The notes: generated from the sequence alone by a model not told the origin. DNA of 64,000 nt from Frigoribacterium sp. ACAM 257 (GCF_007954365.1 NZ_VOLO01000006.1:1-64000), one strand, 5' to 3'. Shown: positions 17,350 through 25,349, counted from the stretch's first letter. Made by a program: numbers and translations.

Positions 17350-18081
17350 ATGCAGCTGCACACGATCACCACCGGCGACGGCGAGCGGCACGTGGGGCTG
17401 GTGCACGGGCTCGGTGCGGACGGGGCGACCTGGCAGCCGCTCGTCGACCGGATGCTCGCCACCGGGCGGTACACGGTCACGACGGTCGACCTGCGCGGCC
17501 ACGGGCACAGCGGCCGCGCGTCGTCGTACCGCCTCGACGAGTTCGCGACGGACCTGGTCGAGGCCCTGCCGTCCGGCCTGCACAGCGTGGTCGGACACTC
17601 GCTCGGCGGGTCCGTGCTCGTGCGGGCGGTCGCCCGGCTGGAGCCCCTCAGGGCGGTCTACCTCGACCCGGGCTTCCACCTGGCGCTGCCGACCAGCGGC
17701 CTCGCCGGGCGGCTGTTCTGGGCCGTGCCGCCGCTGACGCTGGCCGTCGCCGGGCTCGCCCAGGCGCGGACGACGAAGGCGGTGCGCGCGCGCTACGACG
17801 CGGCGACGGTCGCGCTGCTCGACGGCGCCCGCGAGCGGTTCGACACGAAGATGGCGATCGGGGTGTTCCGTGACGTGGCGCACGCGCCGATCGAGGTGGC
17901 GCCTCCTGCGGTGCCCTCGGTCGTCGTGCTCTCGGACGACAGCCCGGCCGTGCTGCCCGAGCCCGTCGCCCGCTCGCTCGAGGGAGCCGGCTGGGAGCTG
18001 CGCCGCCTGCCCGGCGTGCACCACGACATGCACCTCGAGGCGCCCGACCGCGTGTTCGAGCTGATCGCGGACGCGCTCTAG
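17350..18081 (+). CDS. alpha/beta hydrolase
   Basis: A 243-residue alpha/beta-hydrolase. It has the oxyanion HGLGADGATW segment, the nucleophile motif GHSLGG, and a terminal catalytic His in LPGVHHDMHLE. GAGGAA precedes ATG 17350. It lies 94 bp after the MFS gene in the same direction and may be cotranscribed with it. The substrate is unknown. Confidence 0.88.
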   Translation: MQLHTITTGDGERHVGLVHGLGADGATWQPLVDRMLATGRYTVTTVDLRGHGHSGRASSYRLDEFATDLVEALPSGLHSVVGHSLGGSVLVRAVARLEPLRAVYLDPGFHLALPTSGLAGRLFWAVPPLTLAVAGLAQARTTKAVRARYDAATVALLDGARERFDTKMAIGVFRDVAHAPIEVAPPAVPSVVVLSDDSPAVLPEPVARSLEGAGWELRRLPGVHHDMHLEAPDRVFELIADAL

Positions 18082-18136
18082 CGCCACCTCGGCCGATCAG
18101 GGCGCGCGGGGACGCGAACGAACTCACAGCACCCTC

Positions 18137-18165
18137 TTACCGCGGGCATGAGCTTCTGTTATGTT
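18137..18165 (+). promoter_or_regulatory. promoter TTACCG-17-TATGTT
   Basis: A -35-like TTACCG (18137-18142), 17-bp spacer and -10 TATGTT (18160-18165) precede the surface-protein gene. The predicted transcript would start near 18172, at the beginning of a small hairpin (CAGGGG CTCG CCCCTG, 18171-18186). Confidence 0.55.
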
Positions 18166-18220
18166 CCGGCCAGGGGCTCGCCCCTGTCTCCTCGGGGCGC
18201 TGGGCCGCGACGGACATGCA

Positions 18221-19852
18221 ATGACGCACGTACCCATCTCGAGAGAAAGAACGCCCTTGCGCTCATCAGCCAGAAGGGGACTCGTCGCCGCGCCGACGGC
18301 CCTCGCCCTCGCCCTCGGAGGCGTCCTGCTCGCCGCAGGGCCCGCCTTCGCGGCCGGACCCGTGACGATCACGTCGCCGGCGCCCGACTCCACCTACGAC
18401 AACTCGGCCGGCCTGCCCCAGGTCGTGCCGATCACGGGCACGGGCCTGCCGACCACCGACGACCTCGTGCTCACCTACGACATCGGCACCGGCACCCCCG
18501 CTCAGGGACTCTTCGCGGGCACGACGCACAACCCCGACGGCTCGTTCAGCGTCAACGCGAACTTCGGCCAGCTGCCTGCCGGCGAGACCACCGTCGTCGC
18601 GAACCTCTCGGCAGCGGACGCCCAGTCTGGTGTCGCCGACCCCGAGGTGACGCCCTCGACCTACACGTTCGAACTCGCCGTCGCGCCGAACCCCGCCTTC
18701 CCGTTCCGGGTGGACTACCCCGGCACCGGCACGGTCGTCGACACGACGACCCCGGTCTTCACGGGCGTGGCGCAGCCCGGCAGCACCGTCACGGTGACCT
18801 ACAGCAACAAGAACCTCGGCAACTCGGTCGCCGGCTCCGCGACGGCGAACCCCGACGGCACCTTCTCGGTCCCGACGACGTTCCTCGACCTGGCTCCGGG
18901 CTCGCTCGGCTCGGGCGCGAACGTCACCCAGTCGGACCCGGCCGCGCAGGTCGGCTCGCTCGGCGTGGCCTTCACGTTCGCCGAGGCGCCCGTGCCCGCG
19001 ATCGCCCCGACGATCACGGCGACGCCCGACGAGGTGACCGTCGACGAGGCGAGCACCACCGGCATCGCGATCGCCGCGACCGGCTTCAGCCCCAACGAGG
19101 AGGTCACCACCGTCGTGACCGACTCCGACGACGCCGTCGTCGTCCTGGCCGACCGGGACCTGAACTACTACGCGGACGACAACGTGGGCGCCTACGCCGA
19201 CACGATCGTCTTCGCCGACGGCGTGCTCGCCGACGACTACACGATCACGCTGACCGGCGTCCGCTCGGGCATCGTCCAGGCCGTGGCCGTCACCGTCGTC
19301 GACGAGGACATCCTGCTGACGCCCACCCCGGTGATCACCAGCCCCACGGAGGGGCAGGTCGTCACGGGCGGCACCGTCACGATCTCGGGCACCGGCCCCG
19401 TCGGCACGGGCATCGTCCTGACCGTCGCCGACCCGTCGTTCCTCGACGGGACCATCACCGAGTCGCCCGCCGAGGGCCGCTTCTACCTCACCGACCTCGC
19501 CGACCCGATCCTGGTCGACGCCGACGGCAACTGGACGGTCTCCGTCGAGCTGCTCCCCGGTGAGTACGTGACCCAGGCCATCGCGGCCGAGCTGAACGCC
19601 GACGGCTCCGTGAACGAGACGGGAGGCGTGTCGGACTTCTCGAACGCCGTCGCCTTCTCGCTCGTCGCCGCTGCCGTGGTCCCGCCCGTCGTGACCCCGG
19701 TCGCCCCCGGGACGCGTCCGGCCGGTCTCGCCTACACCGGTTCCGAGGCGTCGCAGGGCGTCGTCGGCGCCGCGCTGCTGCTGCTCGTCGGCGGAGGGCT
19801 GCTCGTCGCCGCCCGTCGCCGCCGCGCGCTGACGGCCGACTCGGCCGAGTAG
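18221..19852 (+). CDS. cell-wall surface protein with LAxTG sorting signal
   Basis: A 543-residue secreted protein. The signal peptide ends in AGPAFA. The middle consists of beta-sandwich modules resembling bacterial Ig-like or cadherin-like repeats (VTITSPAPDSTYDN, ITSPTEGQVVTGGTVTISG). The C-terminus has LAYTG, a hydrophobic helix and the charged tail ARRRRA, a sorting signal of the type used by class E sortases in actinobacteria. No sortase is in the window. The start is uncertain: ATG 18221 lacks a ribosome site, whereas TTG 18257 has GAGAGAAAG upstream and gives a textbook signal peptide. Likely role is adhesion or a structural stalk; this is inferred from architecture only. Confidence 0.85.
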   Translation: MTHVPISRERTPLRSSARRGLVAAPTALALALGGVLLAAGPAFAAGPVTITSPAPDSTYDNSAGLPQVVPITGTGLPTTDDLVLTYDIGTGTPAQGLFAGTTHNPDGSFSVNANFGQLPAGETTVVANLSAADAQSGVADPEVTPSTYTFELAVAPNPAFPFRVDYPGTGTVVDTTTPVFTGVAQPGSTVTVTYSNKNLGNSVAGSATANPDGTFSVPTTFLDLAPGSLGSGANVTQSDPAAQVGSLGVAFTFAEAPVPAIAPTITATPDEVTVDEASTTGIAIAATGFSPNEEVTTVVTDSDDAVVVLADRDLNYYADDNVGAYADTIVFADGVLADDYTITLTGVRSGIVQAVAVTVVDEDILLTPTPVITSPTEGQVVTGGTVTISGTGPVGTGIVLTVADPSFLDGTITESPAEGRFYLTDLADPILVDADGNWTVSVELLPGEYVTQAIAAELNADGSVNETGGVSDFSNAVAFSLVAAAVVPPVVTPVAPGTRPAGLAYTGSEASQGVVGAALLLLVGGGLLVAARRRRALTADSAE

Positions 19853-20186
19853 GCGTCCTGCGGGGCCGAGCTCCCCGCACCGCTCCACCGCACCTCAGCT
19901 GCACCTCGCCCGCCCCGAGCGGCACCACGGACTCCCGTCGGTCGCCGCCCGGGGCGGGCGTCGCTCTGCCCGGTGCGGCACGCCTCCCGGACGCGGGCGA
20001 GTTCGTCGTCCGCGGGCTGCCCCGACGGCCCGCGCCCGACGAACACGCCCGTGATGCACCGGTCGCGCGAGCCCAGCAGGCTGCGGCCACGCGAGCCGAG
20101 GAGGCGGGCGAGCAGACGAGGCAGTTCGGATGACTTCCGCAGGTGCTCCCGGGGATCTGCACATCGGGGGCCAGCACGATGTCCTC
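19853..20186. other. spacer without a supported gene
   Basis: This 334-bp stretch follows the surface-protein gene. It begins with a 7-bp GC hairpin (19859-19865 with 19873-19879) that may terminate transcription. Open frames on both strands lack start signals. The promoter of the next gene is at its right end. Confidence 0.5.
20175..20180 (+). promoter_or_regulatory. -10 hexamer CACGAT for a leaderless start at 20187
   Basis: CACGAT is followed by 6 nt and ATG. The same hexamer precedes the DUF4232 lipoprotein start. It selects 20187 over an in-frame ATG 57 nt upstream. Confidence 0.5.
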
Positions 20187-21200
20187 ATGCCCGACTTCAA
20201 GCGCCTCCTGGGCGCCGCCGCGAAAGCGCTCGGCGACTCGAACTCCTCCTCCTCCTCAGCCCGCAACGGCCAGCAGCGCCCGGGCGCCGGCTCGGGCTCC
20301 GGCACGGGCACCGACTGGCGCGACCTCGTCCGCACGGCGGCCGACAAGCTCACCGGCGACGGCGGCCCGCAGCAGGGCGACCAGCGAGGAGGCGGACAGC
20401 GGCAGGGGCAGGCCCGCTACGGCCAGCAGGGCTACGGCCCGCAGGGCGGCTACGACGCTCGTCAGCAGCAGGGCTACGACCAGCAGGGCCAGCACCCGCA
20501 GCAAGCCGGCGCGCAGCGCGCCGCCGCCGGCGCTCCCCGCGCCACCGAGGCCGACCGCGTCGCCCTCGGCAAGTACGACTACCTGCTCCGGACGGCCGAG
20601 CCCGAGCAGCTCGAGCAGGTGCACCGCGACGCGTTCGCCCGCCTGACCCCGCAGCAGCGCGAGCTCGTCCAGGCCCGCCTCACGGAGGAGCTGCCCGCCC
20701 ACGAGCAGCCCCGCAGCGGTAGCACCGACGACCTCGCGCGGGCCGCAACACGTGGCGAGACCGTGCACCCCGGGCTCATGCAGCGTGTCTTCGGCGGCCA
20801 CGGACGCCCCGGCCAGAGCTCGGGCGGCCACGCGACCGGCACCCGTCAGGGCTCGGGCGCAGGGAAGTTCGCCGCGGGAGCAGCGGCGGGCGCGGGAGTC
20901 GCCGCGCTCGGCGGCCTCGCCCTCGCCGTGGCCGGCGGCGCCGCCGTCAGCAGCGTCGCGGGCCCGCTCCTCTCAGGAGCGCTCGCGAACGGCATCGACT
21001 TCGGCGGCCTGGCCGAGAACTTCGGGCTGGAGGGCGTCGCCGGGCTCTCCGAAGGCCTCGGCGGCCTGACCGAGGGCGTCGACGGCATCGCGCAGGGCGG
21101 CGAGGAGTACCTCACCGGCCTCGGCGAGCAGGTCGGGGGCCTCGGCGACGGGTTCCAGATCCCCGGGCTGGGCGACCTTGGCGGCCTCTTCGACCGCTAG
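20187..21200 (+). CDS. Gln/Gly-rich protein with a conserved helical domain, unknown function
   Basis: A 337-residue protein in three parts. Residues 20-115 are Gln/Gly/Ser-rich and likely disordered. Residues 120-205 form a conserved helical domain (YDYLLRTAEPEQLEQVHRDA, FARLTPQQRELV, DLARAATRGE) that also occurs in actinobacterial proteins often labelled, without basis, as cation-transporting ATPases. Residues 225-337 are Gly/Ala-rich with one hydrophobic stretch (VAALGGLALAVAGGAAVSSV) and Gly-Leu repeats. No ATPase motif is present. The start is set by a leaderless-type hexamer. It has no obvious operon partner. Confidence 0.8.
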   Translation: MPDFKRLLGAAAKALGDSNSSSSSARNGQQRPGAGSGSGTGTDWRDLVRTAADKLTGDGGPQQGDQRGGGQRQGQARYGQQGYGPQGGYDARQQQGYDQQGQHPQQAGAQRAAAGAPRATEADRVALGKYDYLLRTAEPEQLEQVHRDAFARLTPQQRELVQARLTEELPAHEQPRSGSTDDLARAATRGETVHPGLMQRVFGGHGRPGQSSGGHATGTRQGSGAGKFAAGAAAGAGVAALGGLALAVAGGAAVSSVAGPLLSGALANGIDFGGLAENFGLEGVAGLSEGLGGLTEGVDGIAQGGEEYLTGLGEQVGGLGDGFQIPGLGDLGGLFDR

Positions 21201-21260
21201 CGCGCCTCCCGGGGCACCGCACCTGCAGCCGGGCAGCTCACGGTGCCCGCGCGGCGCTCT

Positions 21261-21866
21261 TCAGACCCGCACGCGGTGCAGCGGGTCGAGCGCCGAGTCC
21301 AGCGCCGCCTCGAGCGGCCACGCCGACCGCAGCGGTTGGCTCATCACGAGCCCGCCCTGCACCGCCGTGAGGATCACCATCGCGATCCGCTCCGGGTCGG
21401 CCTCGCGGTCGACGTCGCCCGACGCCTGCATCTTGCGGACCCCCGCGGCGAGCAGGTCGCGCCACGCGCCCATGCTCTCGACGATCACGCGCTCGAGCTC
21501 GGGGTCGGTCATGGCCGCCTGCGTCGCGAGCGACCCGATCGGGCAGGCCCACCGGCCGAGGCCGAGGTAGTAGTCGACGAGCGCTTCGCGCCAGGCACTC
21601 CACGACTCCCACGAGCCGAGGTCGTCGACGTGCGGCTGCTGCGCGGCGAGCAGCTGCCCGCCCTCCCATGCGGCGACCTCGCGGACGAGCTCCGCCTTGC
21701 CGCCCGGGAAGTAGTGGAACAGCTGGCTCTTGCTCGTCAGGGTCGCCGCCCGCACGGTGTCGAGGGTCGTCCCGCCGATCCCGGACGCGAGGATCTGCTC
21801 CCCCGTCGCCTCGATGATGCGCTGCCGGGTCGCCCGGCCGCGCTCGGTGAGCTTCTTGTCGTCCAC
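21261..21866 (-). CDS. TetR-family repressor
   Basis: A 201-residue regulator. The N-terminal helix-turn-helix is clear (TTLDTVRAATLTSKSQLFHYF) and the C-terminal two thirds form the helical ligand-binding part (YYLGLGRWACPIGSLATQAA is shared by the YxaF/LmrA-like branch). The start GTG 21866 is 6 nt after TAGGAT. It diverges from an SDR gene with only 55 bp between starts, and two copies of the same inverted repeat sit in that gap, so it almost certainly represses both itself and the SDR. Confidence 0.92.
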   Translation of the reverse strand: MDDKKLTERGRATRQRIIEATGEQILASGIGGTTLDTVRAATLTSKSQLFHYFPGGKAELVREVAAWEGGQLLAAQQPHVDDLGSWESWSAWREALVDYYLGLGRWACPIGSLATQAAMTDPELERVIVESMGAWRDLLAAGVRKMQASGDVDREADPERIAMVILTAVQGGLVMSQPLRSAWPLEAALDSALDPLHRVRV

Positions 21867-21872
21867 CCGTCG

Positions 21873-21878
21873 ATCCTA
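21873..21878 (-). promoter_or_regulatory. -10 hexamer TAGGAT for the TetR gene
   Basis: On the minus strand TAGGAT is followed by 6 nt and the GTG start at 21866. No ribosome site is present. Confidence 0.6.
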
Positions 21879-21884
21879 CCGCGA

Positions 21885-21900
21885 TGGACCATGCGGTCCA
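21885..21900. promoter_or_regulatory. TetR operator 1
   Basis: TGGAC-CATGCG-GTCCA is an inverted repeat; with flanking bases the arms extend to 7 bp (ATGGACC/GGTCCAT). It lies upstream of both divergent -10 hexamers. Confidence 0.75.
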
Positions 21901-21909
21901 TTCATGTGC

Positions 21910-21915
21910 TAGGAA
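21910..21915 (+). promoter_or_regulatory. -10 hexamer TAGGAA for the SDR gene
   Basis: TAGGAA is followed by 6 nt and the ATG at 21922. It lies directly between the two operators. Confidence 0.5.
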
Positions 21916-21931
21916 TGGACCATGAAGTCCA
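21916..21931. promoter_or_regulatory. TetR operator 2, covering the SDR start codon
   Basis: TGGAC-CATGAA-GTCCA has the same arms and spacing as operator 1, 31 bp away (about three helical turns). The ATG of the SDR gene (21922) lies inside it. Confidence 0.75.
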
Positions 21932-22719
21932 ATGACGAAGAACTGCAGACCCTGACCCCCGACACCCGCCTGGTCGGCACCACGGCGCTGGTCACCGGCT
22001 CGACCAGCGGCATCGGCGAGGCGATCGCGCGCGTGCTCGCCGCCTCCGGCGCGGAGGTGGTCGTGAGCGGTCGCGACGCGTCGCGTGCTGCCTCCGTCGT
22101 CCGTGCCGTCACCGAGGCCGGAGGCCGTGCGCACGCCGTCGTCGGCGACCTCGGCGGCTCGCCGGCCGAGGTGCGACGCGTCGCCGCCGAGGCCGAGGCC
22201 GCGCTCGGCGGACGCGTCGACGTCCTCGTCAACAACGCGGGCATCTACCCCGCGGGGCCGACGGCCGACCTCTCCGACGCCGAGCTCGACGCCGTCCTCG
22301 CGACGAACGTGCGGGCTCCCCACCTCCTCGTCGCGGCACTCGCCCCGGCCATGGCCGAGCGAGGGCGGGGCTCGATCGTCAACGTGGGCTCGTGGATGGC
22401 GCGCGTCGGAGTCCCGTTCGGGGCCGCCTACACCGGCTCGAAGGCCGCGCTCGAGCAGATGACCCGCACCTGGTCGGCGGAGTTCGGCCCGCACGGCGTC
22501 GGCGTCACGACCGTCGCGCCCGGGGCGACGAGCACGCCCGGCAACGCCGACAGCGCCGACGTGCTCGCCGCGATGACGGCGGGCACCGTCGCCGGCCGCC
22601 CCGTGCGCCCGGTCGACGTGGCGTTCGCGGTCCGCTGGCTCGTCTCGGGCGAGGCCGCGTTCGTGCACGGCAGCACCGTCGACGTCGACGGCGGCATCGC
22701 GGCGACCCGCCTGAGCTGA
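21922..22719 (+). CDS. SDR-family oxidoreductase
   Basis: A 265-residue short-chain dehydrogenase. The cofactor motif TGSTSGIGEA, the NNAG motif, the catalytic Ser region (VNVGSW) and YTGSK (Tyr and Lys of the active site) are all present. It should act on a small carbonyl or hydroxyl compound with NAD(P)H. Expression is likely controlled by the divergent TetR repressor through operators flanking its promoter. Such TetR-SDR pairs usually respond to a reactive or toxic organic compound; the ligand is unknown. Confidence 0.92.
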   Translation: MKSNDEELQTLTPDTRLVGTTALVTGSTSGIGEAIARVLAASGAEVVVSGRDASRAASVVRAVTEAGGRAHAVVGDLGGSPAEVRRVAAEAEAALGGRVDVLVNNAGIYPAGPTADLSDAELDAVLATNVRAPHLLVAALAPAMAERGRGSIVNVGSWMARVGVPFGAAYTGSKAALEQMTRTWSAEFGPHGVGVTTVAPGATSTPGNADSADVLAAMTAGTVAGRPVRPVDVAFAVRWLVSGEAAFVHGSTVDVDGGIAATRLS

Positions 22720-22752
22720 CCGGCCGCACCTCCTGCGGGCGTGCCCGCGTCC

Positions 22753-22816
22753 GCACCCGCGGGACCCGCGCAGGCCCTCGTGCGCGCACGGGGGTCTGCG
22801 CGGTTTCCGAGGGTGC
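22753..22816. repeat. extragenic palindrome, family A copy 3
   Basis: Arms 22753-22777 and 22791-22816 pair with several mismatches around a shared GGACCCGCGCA core. It begins 34 bp after the SDR stop and precedes the next gene in the same direction. Confidence 0.75.
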
Positions 22817-22869
22817 CGGAGCATGATCCCCCAGGAGGCGCCACCCGGCCGCCCCAGGAAAGGACCGTC

Positions 22870-23421
22870 ATGAGCGACACCACCGGAAACGACCCCTTCG
22901 CCCGCCTCCCCGAGGTGCCGAGCTTCACCGTCACGAGCGCCACCGTCGAGGACGGCGCCCCCTTCGCGCAGCAGCAGTACTCCGGGGCGTTCGGCGTCCC
23001 CGGCGGCCAGGACGTGTCGCCGCAGCTCTCGTGGTCGGGCGCCCCCGAGGGCACCAAGAGCTACGCGGTCACGGTCTACGACCCGGACGCCCCCACGCAG
23101 TCCGGCTTCTGGCACTGGGCCGTCGCGAACATCCCGGCGTCCGTGACCGACCTGCCCGAGGGCGCGGGCGACGCGACCGGCGCGCAGCTGCCCGAGGGCG
23201 CGTACCAGCTGCCGAACGACTCGCGGGCTCCCTCGTTCATCGGCGCCGCACCTCCTGCGGGCCACGGTCAGCACCGCTACTTCGTGACGGTGCACGCGCT
23301 CGACGTCGAGGACATCGAGGTGCCCGCCGACGGCACGCCCGCCTACCTGAACTTCACGATCGCGTCGCACATCCTCGCGCGCGCCACGCTCGTCGCGACC
23401 GGCGAGATCCCCGCCGAGTAG
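22870..23421 (+). CDS. YbhB/YbcL-type PEBP-family protein
   Basis: A 183-residue protein of the phosphatidylethanolamine-binding (Raf kinase inhibitor-like) family. Conserved segments are DVSPQLSWSGAPEGTKSYAV, VYDPDAP, FWHWAVANIP and GQHRYFVTVHALD. It is cytoplasmic, with no signal peptide. AAAGGA lies ahead of ATG 22870. The bacterial members have no settled biochemical role. It is monocistronic. Confidence 0.92.
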   Translation: MSDTTGNDPFARLPEVPSFTVTSATVEDGAPFAQQQYSGAFGVPGGQDVSPQLSWSGAPEGTKSYAVTVYDPDAPTQSGFWHWAVANIPASVTDLPEGAGDATGAQLPEGAYQLPNDSRAPSFIGAAPPAGHGQHRYFVTVHALDVEDIEVPADGTPAYLNFTIASHILARATLVATGEIPAE

Positions 23422-23447
23422 CCCGCCCCCGCCGCTCGCTCTCCTCA

Positions 23448-23520
23448 TTCAGGAAGCTGAGTCCTGAGTCCGCACTGCGCAGGACTCAGCTTCCTGAACC
23501 GTGCACAGTTCAGGAGGCGC
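23448..23520. repeat. extragenic hairpin related to the 353/529 repeat
   Basis: Perfect 18-bp arms (23448-23465 and 23481-23498; TTCAGGAAGCTGAGTCCT) enclose a 15-nt loop. The adjoining GTGCACAGTTCAGGAGGCGC matches, on the other strand, the CTCCTGAAC-TGCACG part of the repeats at 353-430 and 529-606. It follows the PEBP gene and may terminate it. Confidence 0.8.
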
Positions 23521-23590
23521 CAGTCGCGAACTCCTGGATCAGGCACGAGACCGCACGGGCGCTTCCGAACGGCTGCCTCCACGCGGGTGA

Positions 23591-24109
23591 GGCCGCGCGT
23601 CGGGGCGACTCGTCGCCGCGTGGGCGGCCGACTGCGCCGAGCGCGTCCTCCCCCTCTTCGAGCAGGAGGCGCCCGACGACGGCCGCCCCCGCGACGGCAT
23701 CGCCCGTGCCCGCGCCTTCGCCCGGGGCGAGCTCGACGCCGCCGGCGAGATCCGCCGCCGCTTCGTCGCCGGTCGAGCCGCGCAGTCCGTGACGTCGCCC
23801 GCAGCCCGGGCCGCCGCGTGGTCGGCAGGCCAGGCGTCGGGCGTCGCGCACCTGGGCGCGCACGCCCTCGGCGCAGCGGCCTACGCCGCCAAGGCCGTGG
23901 TTCTGGCAGCCGGGTCCTCGCAGGGCGCGACCGCAGGAGGCGCCGCCGAGATCGCCTGGCAGCTGCGGCACCTGAGCCCGCCGGTCCGCACGGCCCTCGC
24001 GCGCCTCCCCCTGCTCGGAGAGGACCGCTCGGGCCCCCTCGGCCCGGGCCTGCTCGCGTCGGGGACGCTCGGCGAGGCGATCCGCACGCTCCAGGCGGGC
24101 CTGCGCTAG
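23591..24109 (+). pseudogene. 5'-truncated immunity-like (Imm5-type) gene
   Basis: The frame opens right after an in-frame TGA (23588-23590) and has no start codon before well-conserved sequence begins (VAAWAADCAERVLPLFE). It continues with ARAFARGEL, RAAAWSAGQASGVAHLGAH and AAAYAAKAV, a pattern I associate with actinobacterial proteins annotated as putative immunity (Imm5-like) proteins, normally starting about 20-30 residues earlier. The missing N-terminus abuts the hairpin repeat at 23448-23520. A short protein from GTG 23789 is possible but would lack half of the domain. Confidence 0.6.
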
Positions 24110-24252
24110 GCGCCCGAGCCTCCCCTCCCCCGCTCGTCCGCGCCTCGCACTCGACGAGTCGCCCCGAGCTGCTGCCCTGAGACCCGTGGAGCAGCGGTTC
24201 GGGGCAACTCGATGCCGCCACTGTCCACTTCGCGAAGGTCGGCGGCGACATC

Positions 24253-24267
24253 GCTAGATGATCTAGC
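24253..24267. promoter_or_regulatory. 15-bp inverted repeat, possible operator
   Basis: GCTAGAT-G-ATCTAGC is a perfect 7-bp inverted repeat in an AT-richer spot, 78 bp before the small membrane-protein gene. No cognate regulator is identified. Confidence 0.45.
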
Positions 24268-24344
24268 CGATCGTGACAAGATGCACATGCATAGAAATGC
24301 GACGTCGTCCCCCTGCAGCACGACGCTGCCGAGAGGAGCCCACC

Positions 24345-24491
24345 ATGAGCATCATCCGCCCCACGAGCCCCTTCTCCGAGGTGCGGGACCACGAGCGCCA
24401 GGTGACGCTCTTCGTCCTCGCGTCGTCGGCCGTCGCGACCTGCGCCAGCCTCGTCGTCGGGATGCTGTTCCTCCTCGGCCTCAGCGCGTAG
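24345..24491 (+). CDS. small membrane protein, 48 residues
   Basis: A short gene with a strong ribosome site (GAGAGGAG, 7 nt before ATG). The product has a polar N-terminus (RPTSPFSEVRDHERQ) and one transmembrane helix (FVLASSAVATCASLVVGMLF). Its 3' end overlaps the convergent SMR gene by 11 bp. No family is recognised; the clear start signal and hydrophobic pattern support a real gene. Confidence 0.65.
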   Translation: MSIIRPTSPFSEVRDHERQVTLFVLASSAVATCASLVVGMLFLLGLSA

Positions 24492-24912
24492 GCCGCCCGG
24501 CGGCGCCTTCAGCCGCGCCGCCTTCGTCGCCGCCAGTCGCAGCCGCAGCAGCCGCGGCACCCGCAGCAGCAGACGCCGCCTCGCCCGCGGCCGGCCCCGA
24601 CTTCAGCAGCTTCAGCCCGACGACGCTGCCGACGATCCCCGCGAGCAGCAGCACCCGCACGACCGTGACGGCCTCGCCGCCGGTGAGCATGCTCCAGGTG
24701 ACCGTGAACGCGGCGCCGAGCCCGGCCCAGATCGCGTACGCGGTGCTGATCGGGATGTGCCGCGTCACCCAGCCGAGCGTCAGCATCGAGGCGGCGAGGC
24801 CGAGAACGAAGACGACGGAGGGGGCGAGCACCGAGAGCCCCTCGCTCCGACCCAGCGCGGTCGCCCAGACCGCCTCGAGCACGGCGCTGACGACGAGCAC
24901 GACCCACGGCAT
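24481..24912 (-). CDS. SMR-family transporter subunit with Ala-rich tail
   Basis: A 143-residue small multidrug resistance protein. Four membrane helices occupy residues 1-105, with the essential Glu14 in AVLEAVWATALG and ISTAYAIWAGLGA in helix 3. The last 38 residues are an Ala/Gly tail absent from ordinary SMR proteins. It starts within the stop of the preceding SMR gene (TGATG), so the two should be made in equal amounts and form a heterodimer, as in other paired SMR systems. Substrate may be guanidinium or quaternary ammonium compounds. Confidence 0.9.
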   Translation of the reverse strand: MPWVVLVVSAVLEAVWATALGRSEGLSVLAPSVVFVLGLAASMLTLGWVTRHIPISTAYAIWAGLGAAFTVTWSMLTGGEAVTVVRVLLLAGIVGSVVGLKLLKSGPAAGEAASAAAGAAAAAAATGGDEGGAAEGAAGRPTR

Positions 24913-25226
24913 CAGCTGACCACCTTGAGGCCGACGACGCAGCCGATCAGCACGGCGAGCAGCAGTGCGCGGGCGACGGTCAGCACCTCCTGGCCGCGGA
25001 CGACCGCGATCACGACCGTGAGCACGGCGCCGATCCCGACCCACACGGCGTAGGCGGTGCCGACCGGGAGGTCGTTCATGGCCAGCGCGAGGCCGACCAT
25101 GCTCAGCACGAGCGCGACGACGAACAGCGCCGTCGGCCCCTTCTTCGTGAAGTTCTTCGACGCCCCCAGAGCCGAGGCCCACACGGCCTCGAGCACCCCC
25201 GCGACGATCAACAGCAGCCAGGCCAT
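24912..25226 (-). CDS. SMR-family transporter subunit (SugE/Gdx-like)
   Basis: A 104-residue protein with four membrane helices. Glu14 (GVLEAVWASALG), the PVGTAYAVWVGIGA helix and the FTKK loop resemble the SugE/Gdx branch of the SMR family. A GGAGGAGAGGGG ribosome site precedes ATG 25226. It is first in a coupled pair and divergent from a TetR regulator, so its expression is probably induced by its substrate. Confidence 0.9.
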   Translation of the reverse strand: MAWLLLIVAGVLEAVWASALGASKNFTKKGPTALFVVALVLSMVGLALAMNDLPVGTAYAVWVGIGAVLTVVIAVVRGQEVLTVARALLLAVLIGCVVGLKVVS

Positions 25227-25275
25227 GACGGGCCCCTCTCCTCCTGCGCACCGAGCCGACCGGATGTCGACGGCC

Positions 25276-25298
25276 CTGTGCGACCCGTGGTCGCACAG
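25276..25298. promoter_or_regulatory. 23-bp palindromic operator between SMR and TetR genes
   Basis: Perfect 10-bp arms CTGTGCGACC and GGTCGCACAG flank CGT. Related half-sites (CAGTCGTGCGGAATC and CGGTCGTGCCAGAATC) lie at about 25296 and 25341. It is well placed for the divergent TetR protein. Confidence 0.7.
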
Positions 25299-25349
25299 TC
25301 GTGCGGAATCAGTTCTAGCACGTTCTCGCCCGTTTTCGCACGGTCGTGC

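Noticed and set aside
19488-20177. Minus-strand open frame across the spacer after the surface protein
   Set aside because: Arg/Ser/Ala-rich without start signal or homology, and it overlaps coding sequence on the plus strand.
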